DNA of 64,000 nucleotides from CAUZIZ01 sp965218775 (GTDB taxonomy: Bacteria; Acidobacteriota; UBA6911; RPQK01; JAJDTT01). The notes beneath the pieces were generated by a model, which saw only the letters and a program-made list of their open reading frames with translations, ran no database searches and was not told the DNA's origin. The stretch is from contig CBDCLS010000006.1 in NCBI GenBank assembly GCA_965218775.1, forward strand, positions 2,294,001-2,358,000. Direction: 5' to 3'. This document shows positions 42,063 to 51,234 of the stretch, piece after piece. Both the position numbers and the translations under genes were made by a program. Positions within the stretch are counted from its first letter, which is position 1. Each line of letters begins with the position of its first letter.

Positions 42063-44806
42063 TGCCAGACCTGCAAATTGGAAGACCTGACCGTACGACT
42101 GGTGGCTTCGGCTCAGCGCGGGTTCCCGGAACTTTTTTTCGTGCCTTGGCCACGTTCTTTCTTCGAAAGAATCCAGCCTACTCGCGCGAGGCCCTAGCGC
42201 GTGCCCTGTGCAGCCGGCTAAGGATCTCTGGAACGAAGTACCATGAGCGGACGCTCAAGCGACAATTGGGCGGTGCGATCGCCTCGGTGCCGCCAGGGGT
42301 TGAGAGGACGATGGTCCGGCTTCTCCTTGAGTCCGATGGCTTAGTCTCAGAGGCAGAGATCGAAAGGGCCCTTGCGGCCGAGGGGTTACACGTCTCACCC
42401 GAGGACCGCCTCCCCGCAAACGTGCCAGGCGAGACGGTGATTGCCTTGGCCAACCTGTGGCTGCACCTCAACCCTAACAAATCGAGGCGCTTTCTGGCCT
42501 GCCAGATCCGGAAGAGCCTGAGATTTGAGGGTATCGGTTCGTCAACCGTTCACCTTCAAAGCGTCCTGGCGGGACGCCCTCACCGCTTTGTCAGACGACA
42601 GATACGAGACACTTTGCTTACCTTCTTGGCGCAACACGATGTGCACTCAGAGAAATCTGCTCGGGCACAAGTCGAGCGTCGGTCCGACGAAATACGCCGA
42701 TCTGTTGAAGCCCGACAACTCGACGACCCGAAGAGGCTGGTTCAGCTAGCAGGCCTGTGGAAGCTGCTGCACCACGACTACTCATCGAGGCACCTGGCAG
42801 CGTCCCTGAGACGCAAGCTCTCGGAGCAGGGGATCTTGATGAGCTTCGATTATCTGCAACGTCTGGTGGACGGCAGAACACGCTGGGTGCGACGCGGTGT
42901 GGTGGCTGCAATGGAAAAACTGCTTCAGGAAGAGTTTCCCCAAGTCGATGACTGGGAGGGGGAACTAACAAAGTTGACTTCCAGAAGTGTGATGATAGAT
43001 CTGAGTTGGGTCAGGGCCGAGCCCATTGCCCATCTGGCTCAGGAATGGATCCAGCAGCACCCAGGTTCGAGCATTCGTCAGTTGGCCCTCCAGGTTTCCA
43101 AGACGGCTCGTCGTATGGGATACACTCGTAGCTTCCACTCGATCCAGCCCGTTCTTGACGGGCACAGAAAGAAGACACGGGGGTTCGTCTATCGAGCGAT
43201 GCTCCATCAGTTCGAGCACAAAAGGAGCTTGCAAATTCCAGCCGAGGACATAGTTGAGTCCAGAAGACGCGAGGGCCTGGTCCCCGTGACAGATTCTCTC
43301 GGTGTTACCGAAACTAAAGCGATCCATTCCGAGCCGCCGCCCCAGGTGTCTCAGCCGAGAATCTACGAGAAGGGGGAGGACGAGGACGAAGACGCCGAGT
43401 TCACAGACGAAAAGCTGGGAAAGACGACCGATTCCCTCCGCATCTACCTGCGGGAGATGGGGACGGTGCCACTTCTTAGTCAACCAGAGGAAGTCGAAGT
43501 CGCCAAGCGCCTCGAAAAAGCACAGATGAATGTGCTCAAAGCGCTCTCACGTTGTCCCCTCGTCGTCGCCGGAATCTTGGACTACGGGAAGGAGCTGCGT
43601 GAAGGGAAAATTCCCCTCTCGAAACTCGTCAACTTGAAAAAGGTTGAAACGGCCGAAGAGGTTCGAGTAGCGAGACAGAAAGATGTTCTGGGCCGAATTG
43701 GGGAGCTCGGTAAGCTGCAAGCGAAGGCGGCTGAGGTTCGCCGGCATCTATGCAACGCTAGGCGAGACCCCGCCCAGCGTAAGCGATTACTCTCTCAGTT
43801 GGCCCGCTACCGGATTTCCATCTCCCATCCCATCCGCAACCTGAATCTGACGTTAGCCACCCAGGCGAGGCTGGTGAGGGTGATTCGAAGGACGCTCGAG
43901 CGGATGGTGGCTGTGGAGCGGCAGGCAAAAGAAATTAGGGCACAGCTGAAATCTTCGTTGGCGCGGGACGAAGCTGGGAAATTGGAGGATCGGCTTCGGG
44001 AACTCGAAAACGAGATGCAAGAAATTGAGCACCGGGTTCAGGCCAGCCCACGACAGCTCAAGCGGGCTCTAGCGGCCATCAAGCAAGCAGAGTTGGAAGC
44101 GGATATTGCCGGGAAGGAACTGGTGGAAGCCAACCTCCGCTTAGTGGTTGCCATTGCGAAGAAATACAGCCACCGAGGCCTGTCGCTTTTGGACCTCATC
44201 CAGGAAGGCAACACCGGGTTGATGAAAGCGGTCGAGAAGTTCGAGTATCGACGGGGCTACAAGTTCTCCACGTATGCCTACGGATGGATTCGACAGGCCA
44301 TTACCCGAGCGATTGCCGAACAAGGTCGGACCATCCGCATCCCGGTGAATAAGATGGAGTTACTCAATAAGCTGGTGCAGACCTCTCGAGCCCTGGGCCA
44401 GGAGTACGGCCGTGAGCCCACTTCAGAGGAGATTGCCCAGAGATTGGGTCTTCCTGTCAGCAAGGTTCGGAAACTCAAGGAGATCGCACAGCAGCCAATA
44501 TCTCTGGAAACTCCGATAAGTGGCCAGGAAGATCGGCGGTTGAGTGACTGTCTCGAGGATCGCGGCGCCGTCTCGCTGGAAGAGATCGGGATCCATCCCA
44601 ATCTCAGAGAACAAGCGTCGGCAGTTCTGCAAACGCTTACGCCGCGTGAAGAGCAGGTGATTCGGATGCGCTTCGGAATTGACGATGGCGGCGGATGCAC
44701 TCTCGAAGAAGTCGGTCAGAGGTTTTCTGTGAGTCGGGAGCGTATCCGTCAAATCGAAGCCCAGGCGCTGCGCAAACTGCGCCAGGCGCCAGGCAGGGAA
44801 GCTTAA
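42062..44806 (+). CDS. RpoD-type sigma-70 factor fused to four HTH-like repeats
   Basis: 914 residues. Residues 20-405 hold four about 65-residue helical repeats (roughly 28-94, 128-192, 229-295, 325-395), the same as in the protein at 39708. An acidic linker (EKGEDEDEDAEFTDEKLGKT) leads into sigma region 1.2 (DSLRIYLREMGTVPLLSQPE, about 455-500), a charged non-conserved region, region 2 (LVEANLRLVVAIAKKYSHRG, then the -10-binding helix YAYGWIRQAITRAIAEQGRT, about 686-763), region 3, and region 4 (LTPREEQVIRMRFG, FSVSRERIRQIEAQALRKLR, about 858-910). All core motifs are intact. Region 1.1 is replaced by the repeats. The start is fixed by TGATG coupling to 41676-42062. The open frame extends to 41693, but that part is antisense-free overlap of the upstream gene in another frame. 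Function of the fusion is unknown. Confidence 0.93.
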   Translation: MPDLQIGRPDRTTGGFGSARVPGTFFRALATFFLRKNPAYSREALARALCSRLRISGTKYHERTLKRQLGGAIASVPPGVERTMVRLLLESDGLVSEAEIERALAAEGLHVSPEDRLPANVPGETVIALANLWLHLNPNKSRRFLACQIRKSLRFEGIGSSTVHLQSVLAGRPHRFVRRQIRDTLLTFLAQHDVHSEKSARAQVERRSDEIRRSVEARQLDDPKRLVQLAGLWKLLHHDYSSRHLAASLRRKLSEQGILMSFDYLQRLVDGRTRWVRRGVVAAMEKLLQEEFPQVDDWEGELTKLTSRSVMIDLSWVRAEPIAHLAQEWIQQHPGSSIRQLALQVSKTARRMGYTRSFHSIQPVLDGHRKKTRGFVYRAMLHQFEHKRSLQIPAEDIVESRRREGLVPVTDSLGVTETKAIHSEPPPQVSQPRIYEKGEDEDEDAEFTDEKLGKTTDSLRIYLREMGTVPLLSQPEEVEVAKRLEKAQMNVLKALSRCPLVVAGILDYGKELREGKIPLSKLVNLKKVETAEEVRVARQKDVLGRIGELGKLQAKAAEVRRHLCNARRDPAQRKRLLSQLARYRISISHPIRNLNLTLATQARLVRVIRRTLERMVAVERQAKEIRAQLKSSLARDEAGKLEDRLRELENEMQEIEHRVQASPRQLKRALAAIKQAELEADIAGKELVEANLRLVVAIAKKYSHRGLSLLDLIQEGNTGLMKAVEKFEYRRGYKFSTYAYGWIRQAITRAIAEQGRTIRIPVNKMELLNKLVQTSRALGQEYGREPTSEEIAQRLGLPVSKVRKLKEIAQQPISLETPISGQEDRRLSDCLEDRGAVSLEEIGIHPNLREQASAVLQTLTPREEQVIRMRFGIDDGGGCTLEEVGQRFSVSRERIRQIEAQALRKLRQAPGREA

Positions 44807-44873
44807 CTTCGAAGCAGACCAACTATAGCGCCTAGCGGTGATGCGTCGTGACAGTGAAAGGAGGATCCGAGAA

Positions 44874-45185
44874 ATGACGAAATGGATCGGAGTCGCAGAC
44901 AAGAAAGATCTCCAGCCCGGAACATCTATTTGCGTCGAAGCGGCCGGGCACCCAATCGCTTTGTTTAACGTCGAGGGAACCTTTTATGCGATTGCAGAGA
45001 CCTGTACTCACAGGGGCGGACCCCTATCGCAGGGGGAGGTTGATACCACCACCGTAACCTGTCTCTGGCATGGCGCCCAGTTCGATCTTAGGACCGGGGA
45101 TGTGTTAGGCCCACCCGCTCCCGAAGGTGTCGCCAGCTATAAGGTGCTGCTCGAAGAGGGTCGCGTCAAAGTAGAGATCCCGTGA
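44874..45185 (+). CDS. Rieske-type 2Fe-2S ferredoxin
   Basis: 103 residues from ATG 44874, with GGAGGATC at good distance; ATG 44838 is less likely. Cluster ligands C-x-H and C-x-x-H are seen in ETCTHRGGPLSQ and CLWHGAQFDLRTG. This is the NirD/biphenyl-dioxygenase ferredoxin type, soluble, one-electron carrier. The next gene (Mrp) starts 11 bp after its stop, so they share an operon with the bacilliredoxin fusion. Confidence 0.95.
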   Translation: MTKWIGVADKKDLQPGTSICVEAAGHPIALFNVEGTFYAIAETCTHRGGPLSQGEVDTTTVTCLWHGAQFDLRTGDVLGPPAPEGVASYKVLLEEGRVKVEIP

Positions 45186-45195
45186 AGGGGGGACA

Positions 45196-46281
45196 ATGGG
45201 TGAAACCGAAAAGCAAGCGATCCTGGACACGCTAAGAAGCGTTTACGATCCTGATCTGGACCGGGACATTGTTTCCCTTGGCTTCGTCAAGGACGTCAGG
45301 GTCTGTGGCCCCGCAGCCTCATTAACCATTGAACTGACGACCCCCGCGTGCCCCGTCAAAGACCAGATGAAGGAACAAGCGCGCCAGGCCGTGTTGTCTC
45401 TACCCAGCATTGAGGAGGTCGAAGTGACCATGACGGCCCAGGTGCGTTCGTCCCTGGATCAGAAGTCGGGGGCTCTTCTTCCAGAAGTCAAGACCGTAGT
45501 ACCTGTGGCCAGCGGCAAAGGAGGAGTCGGTAAGTCAACCGTGAGTGCTAACCTGGCACTGGCCTTAGCTCGAAGCGGAGCGAGTGTCGGATTGTTAGAT
45601 GCCGACGTTTACGGACCGAGCATTCCGACCTTGATGGGCGTTTCCGAGAAGCCCGTGATGGGTCCCAACAATCAGATGATCCCGGTGAACCAGTATGGCG
45701 TGAAAGTGATCTCCATGGGGTTCTTCTTGCCGGAGGAGAAAGCGGTGATCTGGAGGGGCCCGATGCTGGACAAGATGATCACCCAGTTCCTTGGAGGCGT
45801 TCAGTGGGGCGATCTCGATTATCTGATCATCGATCTTCCCCCCGGGACCGGTGACATCCAACTGAGCCTGTGCCAGAAGATTTCCCTCACCGGAGCAGTG
45901 GTGGTTTCCACGCCTCAGGATGTAGCACTGAACGTGGCACAGAAGGCGATCATCATGTTCAACCAGCTCAACTGCCCCATTTTGGGCGTCGTGGAGAATA
46001 TGAGCTACTACGTCTGTGCTCACTGCGGCGAGCGCGAGGAGATTTTCGGCAGCGGAGGGGCACGGAAGTTCAGCGAGCGCATGCAGCTGCCCTTCTTGGG
46101 GGAAATCCCTCTCTCGACCAAGATCCGCGTCCAGTCGGATCAGGGTCGGCCGGTGGTCCTCTCCGATCCAGGTTCCGTGCAGGCTCAAGCTTTGACACAC
46201 GTGGCAGAGAGTCTCGCCGCCCAGATCAGTATTCGTAACATGGTCGGGGAGCTTGAGCCGGAGATCCAGATAACTTCTTAA
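45196..46281 (+). CDS. mrp: Mrp/NBP35-type iron-sulfur carrier ATPase
   Basis: 361 residues. N-terminal MIP18/DUF59 domain (LRSVYDPDLDRDIVSLGFV, TPACPVKDQMKEQARQAV), then a P-loop ATPase: deviant Walker A SGKGGVGKSTVSANLALA at about 106-124, Walker A' LLDADVYGPS, switch DLPPGTGDIQLSL, and the CxxC pair in YVCAHCGERE that would hold a bridging cluster. It builds or carries 4Fe-4S clusters. Operon with the Rieske gene (11 bp upstream) and the bacilliredoxin fusion (13 bp downstream). Confidence 0.96.
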   Translation: MGETEKQAILDTLRSVYDPDLDRDIVSLGFVKDVRVCGPAASLTIELTTPACPVKDQMKEQARQAVLSLPSIEEVEVTMTAQVRSSLDQKSGALLPEVKTVVPVASGKGGVGKSTVSANLALALARSGASVGLLDADVYGPSIPTLMGVSEKPVMGPNNQMIPVNQYGVKVISMGFFLPEEKAVIWRGPMLDKMITQFLGGVQWGDLDYLIIDLPPGTGDIQLSLCQKISLTGAVVVSTPQDVALNVAQKAIIMFNQLNCPILGVVENMSYYVCAHCGEREEIFGSGGARKFSERMQLPFLGEIPLSTKIRVQSDQGRPVVLSDPGSVQAQALTHVAESLAAQISIRNMVGELEPEIQITS

Positions 46282-46294
46282 GGAGGAATTTGTC

Positions 46295-47077
46295 ATGTAC
46301 GACCCTGTAATGGTTCAGCCTATGCGTGAGGAACTAACGAGAGCCGGATTTAAGGAGGTGCGCACGGCTCAGGACGTGGATAACGTCCTGGCGGAGACGG
46401 ATAAAACCGCCCTGGTTTTTGTCAATTCCGTCTGCGGTTGTGCCGCCGGAATCGCTCGGCCGGCCGTGATCGAGTCATTGAAGAACGAGATCCGACCCGC
46501 CAATCTGGTAACAGCCTTCGCCGGCAACGATGTGGAAGCGGTAAATCGGGCACGAGAGCGGTTCCTCCCTCACCCTCCCTCCTCTCCCAGTGCCGGCATC
46601 TTCCGGAATGGCAAACTCGTCCACATGGTCGAACGACACCAGATCGAGGGCCAGTCTGCTGAGGCCTTAGCCAGGATATTCACTAGCGCCTATGATAGGT
46701 ACTGTGGAGAGACGATCGATGAATCGGTCCCAATCTATGACCCCATGGCCGCCCTCCAAGTCTCGGTAGAAGAGGCGAGGGAAAGAATCTCCAGTAACCC
46801 CGACCTAGCCTTGTTGGATGTCCGGGAGGCTTCGGAAGCGGCCAAAGGAAAAATCGAGGGCTCTCGGTTGGCAGACAACGCCTTGGGTCAGGAGATCGTC
46901 AATACCTGGCCGCGTGATCGCGAAATCATCACCTACTGCGAGCAGGGCAATCGGAGTGTGCAGGCCGTCCAGTTCTTGCGACAGCATGGTTTCGAAAATG
47001 TCCGAAGCTTGGCCGGTGGTTTTGCGCTCTGGTTGACCCACTCAGCCGGTGACGAGACCACGTCTGCAACGCCTTGA
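46295..47077 (+). CDS. bacilliredoxin (BrxA/BrxB-like) fused to rhodanese domain
   Basis: 260 residues, ATG 46295 with AGGAGG upstream. Residues 1-148 are a BrxA/BrxB-type thioredoxin-fold protein with the CGC active site (VNSVCGCAAGIARPA). Residues about 160-255 are a rhodanese domain (ALLDVREASEAAKGKIEGS, IITYCEQGNRSVQAVQFL) with an active-site Cys. Bacilliredoxins remove bacillithiol or related thiols from proteins; the rhodanese may carry persulfide sulfur. The fusion suggests handling of thiols or sulfur near iron-sulfur assembly. Last gene of the Rieske-Mrp operon. Confidence 0.9.
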   Translation: MYDPVMVQPMREELTRAGFKEVRTAQDVDNVLAETDKTALVFVNSVCGCAAGIARPAVIESLKNEIRPANLVTAFAGNDVEAVNRARERFLPHPPSSPSAGIFRNGKLVHMVERHQIEGQSAEALARIFTSAYDRYCGETIDESVPIYDPMAALQVSVEEARERISSNPDLALLDVREASEAAKGKIEGSRLADNALGQEIVNTWPRDREIITYCEQGNRSVQAVQFLRQHGFENVRSLAGGFALWLTHSAGDETTSATP

Positions 47078-47236
47078 TAGGCACCGGGAGGTATTGTCTA
47101 CTCAAGGGAGGATTCTCCTTTCTTGGGACGAAACCCGTGTGCAGAGAGAGTGGCAGCTCGTGATGGTGGTCGAATCCGGCGCTTTCCCTATCATCTGAAG
47201 GGCGCGACCTTACACTCACTTAACCTGGAGTCAATC

Positions 47237-48478
47237 TTGAAAAGAAGGGTCGTCATCACCGGTGTGGGATTGGTATCGGCCCTCGGCTTGGATACTGAAA
47301 GTACTTGGCAAGGCCTCCTGAGGGGAACAAGTGGGGTCAGCTCGATCTCGCGTTTTGACGCCAGCCAATTCTCGACTCGAATCGCAGCAGAAATAAAAGA
47401 CTTTGATCCACTGGCGTATGTTGACGCCAAAAACGCGCGGAAGATGGATCGATTTATCTTCTACGCGATCGCGGCTAGCGACAACGCCTTCTGCAGCTCT
47501 GGTCTTCAAGTTACACCGGAGAATTCCCATCGGGTGGGGGTGTATATTGGGTCAGGCATCGGCGGATTCGGCACTATCGAGCAGGGGCACCAGAAGTTCC
47601 TAAACAAGGGTCCTCGGAAGATCTCTCCATTCTTCATTCCCGCCTGCATCGTCAATCTGGCCGCCGGTCAGGTTTCGATCAGATTGAAAACAGCTGGGCC
47701 GAATTTGGCCACCGCAACAGCCTGTTCAGCAGGAGCCCACGCCATTGGAGACTCCTTTAAGATCATTCAACGCGGCGCAGCAGACGTGATGATCTCGGGA
47801 GGCTCAGAGGCGGCGATCACTCCCATGGGAATCGGAGGATTCGCAGCCATGAGGGCTCTTTCCAGTCGCAATGATGAACCGGAAAGGGCCAGTCGACCTT
47901 TTGAGCAGGAGCGCGACGGATTTGTTGTCGGAGAGGGGGCAGGCATCCTCGTTTTAGAGGATCTGGAACATGCACGCAGGAGAGGAGCGCAGGTTTATGC
48001 CGAGATCATCGGTTATGGGATGAGCGGTGATGCCTACCACATCACGGCTCCCCCTGAAGATGGTTCAGGCGCGATTCGGGTGATGCAGGCTACCCTTGAG
48101 GATGCGGGCGTAGAGCCTCAAAAAATCGATTACATCAATGCCCATGGGACCAGCACTCGCCCCAACGATCGAATTGAAACTCGGGCCATCAAGGCTGTCT
48201 TCGGAGAGCATGCCCATCGGTTGCTGGTGAGTTCCACCAAGTCCATGACGGGTCACCTGCTGGGCGCCGCCGGTGGATTGGAAGGGGGAATTTCCGCACT
48301 GGCCATTCGGGATAAGACTGTTCCTCCCACTATCAATCTGGAGACTCCGGACCAGGAATGCGATCTGGACTACGTTCCGAATCAAGCTCGCCGGGCAGAA
48401 ATCCGGTACTGCTTGTCAAATTCCTTTGGCTTTGGGGGCACCAACGCGTGCATCTTGCTGAAAAGATACGAGGAGTAG
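47237..48478 (+). CDS. fabF: beta-ketoacyl-ACP synthase II (FabF-like)
   Basis: 413 residues from TTG 47237 (CTGGAG upstream at about 47224), where the KRRVVITGVGLVSALGL beginning fits FabF proteins. The frame is open to 47123 but nothing before 47237 looks like protein of the family. Catalytic Cys in TATACSAGAHAIGDS, His in INAHGTSTRPND and His in KSMTGHLLGAAGG, all in place. The nucleophile motif is ACSAG instead of the usual ACATG. It elongates fatty acids or makes a specialised acyl chain; no acyl-carrier or reductase genes are near, so it may serve a side pathway. Confidence 0.92.
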   Translation: MKRRVVITGVGLVSALGLDTESTWQGLLRGTSGVSSISRFDASQFSTRIAAEIKDFDPLAYVDAKNARKMDRFIFYAIAASDNAFCSSGLQVTPENSHRVGVYIGSGIGGFGTIEQGHQKFLNKGPRKISPFFIPACIVNLAAGQVSIRLKTAGPNLATATACSAGAHAIGDSFKIIQRGAADVMISGGSEAAITPMGIGGFAAMRALSSRNDEPERASRPFEQERDGFVVGEGAGILVLEDLEHARRRGAQVYAEIIGYGMSGDAYHITAPPEDGSGAIRVMQATLEDAGVEPQKIDYINAHGTSTRPNDRIETRAIKAVFGEHAHRLLVSSTKSMTGHLLGAAGGLEGGISALAIRDKTVPPTINLETPDQECDLDYVPNQARRAEIRYCLSNSFGFGGTNACILLKRYEE

Positions 48479-48527
48479 ACGTTTAGTCGATTTCCATGCT
48501 GAATTTCTGAAGCATATCGTAGTTGGC

Positions 48528-50232
48528 TAGCTAGTTCCCATCCCAGAATTGACTTTTAAGCTTTGTTAATTAGCTGATTCTAAGATACTTAATATACCAT
48601 AGGCAGCGGGCAAAGACCACTTTGTGCTCGGTGGACCCTTTTTCGCCAGCAGGAGGATGACGGAGCTGGATTTTGCAGACACTGCGGCCGCAGCTCCGAG
48701 CGTTTTGGGTTCCAAGAGGCTGCAACGGTCTCAGGGAAGCAAACGGGCCAGAACGAGCAGGTTGTAGCTGACCACGGAAGCCTGCACGTACTGCTGGAAG
48801 TGCTCCCAGCCTTTCCAGGTGCAGCGGTCCAGCCCGAAGACGCGCTTGAGCCACGAGATACAACCCTCAATGCCGGCGCGAAAACGTCTCAACTGTTTGT
48901 AAAGCCAGCTGGAGCGCACCATCTCGCTGATCGGCAGACTTCCCTTGCGATCAAAGGCGGCATCCTGGATGCCCTCCCCTTTGGCCCAGGTCAAATTGGC
49001 TTGGCTGTAAAAGCCCCGGTCCGCCGCCATCTGACGCGGATAGCGACCGTAGACCTCTCGATGGGCTCCGAGCAAGGGTTGGAGCTGACCCACATCGGCC
49101 GGGTTTCCAGCCAGGACTTCACAGTTCAAGATCAGCGACGAGCGACCGCCGGTCAGAAAGATCTTGTGCCCATAGGTCGGTTCGCGCTGGCCTTTTTTGA
49201 TGATGTCCGTATGCTCTTCAAAAATCGAAAAGACCTTCTCGGCGGCGGGCACGGTCTCGCCGCGCAGGACGCGTCGCTCCGTTTGATCGATGACCCGGGC
49301 CATCAGCTTCAGGTAATGCTCCAAGGAGACCAGCAGCGCCACGGTCAGCAGGTCGGCGGCCGGCAAATCGGCTTGCAAGGCCGTAGCCGTAGGTTTTGCG
49401 GGCGACCTTCAACAGATCGCGATAGGCGCGCTGGCGTTTGGCTCCTCGGCCGTTGGCGATCTGAAAAGCCCGCCGCTTGGCTCGTCGGCTGTGGTTGGTA
49501 AAGACCACCGCCGTCGACGCCTGGCCTTCGGCTTCGAGCGCGCCTTGTCGCTCCTTGAGCTGTCCCAGAAGCCGGCTCACCGTGCGCACCGCATCGTCGA
49601 GCAGGGCACTGTCGGTCGGATGATGAATGTCGCTCTCGACGGCGGTCGAATCGAGGCGGATGCGCTGGCCCTTTTCCAGTCCCTTCTGAGCGGCCCAGCC
49701 CACCAAGACGGTATTGATCTCTTTCCAGCTGGCTTCAGAGATCTTCGAGATATTGCGCTGCAGGGTGGACCTATTCGGCATCCAGCCCAGGGGGTGACGC
49801 ACAAAACTGCGGAAGCTCTGGGAGTCGAGTAGGTGAAAGGCCAGCTGCTCGTAGCTGAAGCCGTGCAGCTGTTTGACGAGGGTCGCTCGTAGGACAAACT
49901 CGGCACTGAGTCCGCTGGCGCCTTTCTGCGGATTGGAAGTGTCACATAGATCCTGTAAAACTAAGGCCGAGATCCGGGGATTGTGGTCCAGGATCTCGGA
50001 GATCTTTTCCAGTTCCCGGGCCATTTGGTGGTCGGGGAAAATGTGGCAAAGGGGGAGTCGTTCTTCCGTTTTCTGGCGCAACGTTGGGCCTCCTTTTTCG
50101 AGTTAACTTCTTTGTTTTCAATTTGTTCGCACCAAAAGATTAACAAAGAGGTCTGACAAAAAAGGGAGGCCACATCCCCACCTTACTCCTTCATTTTCAG
50201 CTATTTAAAGTCCTTGGGATGGGAACTAGCTA
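48528..50232 (-). mobile_element. ISNCY-like IS, copy 2
   Basis: 1705 bp. 18-bp perfect inverted ends: TAGCTAGTTCCCATCCCA at 48528-48545 and its complement at 50215-50232. The outer TAGCTA may be part of the IS or a palindromic target. One transposase gene on the minus strand, with a frameshift. Confidence 0.88.
48731..50081 (-). pseudogene. ISNCY-like transposase with a +1 frameshift
   Basis: Starts at TTG 50081 with AGGAGG upstream. First part has the same N-terminal domain as copy 1 (LSAEFVLRATLVKQLHGFSY, SFRSFVRHPLGW) and the first Asp (QRIRLDSTAVES). Near 49380 the protein-like reading jumps frame: KTYGYG in the first frame continues as LQADLPAADLL in the second, after one extra base. 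The second part carries the Asp (MAADRGFYSQANL) and Glu (FRAGIEGCISWLKRV). The whole is 1351 nt, one more than a multiple of three. Copy 1 has no such shift, so this is probably a mutation. Confidence 0.85.
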
Positions 50233-50297
50233 TGACCGATCCACCATGTTGTGGGACCGGGAGCGGTCGGAAAAGAACTCAGGCGCTTGGAACAACT

Positions 50298-50702
50298 CTT
50301 TGGTTCTATTCCAACAAAGGTACGTAATGCGACATTAGGCTTCGGACCTTTTGGTCGAAGGGCACAGCTCGCGGCCAACTGCTGCTGGCATGGCCTTTCG
50401 CGTCGCGTCGCGAACTGCCCCTCAAAAGCAGGAGCAAGAAATCGCGGAGGCCTGCAGGCGCTTGGTGAAGAACAGCATCATTTGCTGGAACTATCTCTAC
50501 CTGTCCCAGAAGATATCGCGGATTGCGACAACAACCACGACCGAGAAGCTTGAGGATACGGTGGGAATTCGCCCCCCAAAATTGGCAGCCTGAACGGCCC
50601 TGGGGGACCTGGAGTCGCGAAAGCGGCGAAATTTCCGTGTTCAGAAAGGCTTACATGCGACCCTATGTCGCATTACGTACCTTTGTTGGAATAGAACCGA
50701 AG
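50298..50702. mobile_element. 405-bp Tn3-derived miniature element with transposase remnant
   Basis: Flanked by 38-bp inverted repeats (50298-50335 and 50665-50702, one mismatch; inner part GGTACGTAATGCGACAT). Inside, 50423-50593 reads the end of a Tn3-type transposase (see the pseudogene entry). The 5-bp flanks CAACT and GGTAA do not match. A non-autonomous relic. Confidence 0.75.
50351..50593 (+). pseudogene. Tn3-family transposase, C-terminal remnant
   Basis: Reads QEIAEACRRLVKNSIICWNY then LYLSQKIS, and after a short deletion TEKLEDTVGIRPPKLAA to a stop. The first part is the near-C-terminal segment of Tn3-type TnpA and the last part its end; the His-Asn-Leu-His-Gly segment between them is missing. 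No start. Confidence 0.75.
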
Positions 50703-50842
50703 GGTAAGGGCAGTGCAAGTTTATGCGCCCACGCTCCGGCGAGCTCGGCGATTCTGGGGGCTTTTTCCTTTTGAATTACCGCTACTAGGACCAGAACTGG
50801 CGAAGCTGTCAACCAATCTGTGGTAAAGGGTGGAAAGGAACC

Positions 50843-50880
50843 GGGGTCCGAGTAGCAATGGAACAGGAATGTACGCTAAG
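50843..50880 (+). repeat. solo Tn3-type 38-bp end
   Basis: Exactly 38 bases, beginning GGGGTCCGAGTAGCAATGG and ending GTACGCTAAG, the shape of Tn3-family inverted repeats. No partner was found, but the first 19 bases resemble the sequence at 52322. Confidence 0.65.
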
Positions 50881-50951
50881 CCTGCTGGACCTGGAGTGAT
50901 CAGGCGAGTCGGGAACACAGATGGCACCCCATGACAGCTTCGGTACCTCTA

Positions 50952-51223
50952 GGGGTCACCGCACGAAACGGAAAAAATCGTACGCTAAGCTCCCAGCAGC
51001 AGCCCGCAAGTCATGTAAATAGAAGGCCCTGCGAAGTGTCGGCGCCAACTCTTACAACTCCGTTTGGTGTTCGGGTTTTTCCTGTGCCGCCGGGTTGATT
51101 TGTGTGGCGAGCTTGACCTAGAAATCTCTCAATCTATTGGACTTGCTGGCGGGAACCTGAAGGCGACCAGCTTGAGCACAGCTCCGTTAGCGTACGATTT
51201 TTTCCGTTTCGTGAGCGGACCCC
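50952..51223. mobile_element. 272-bp Tn3-type miniature element (TIME-like)
   Basis: 38-bp inverted repeats at 50952-50989 (GGGGTCACCGCACGAAACGG then AAAAAATCGTACGCTAAG) and 51186-51223 (reverse), differing at few positions. No transposase inside. The right end lies 12 bp after the stop of the RRM gene, so the element may touch its transcript end. Confidence 0.78.
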
Positions 51224-51234
51224 TATACAAACGG

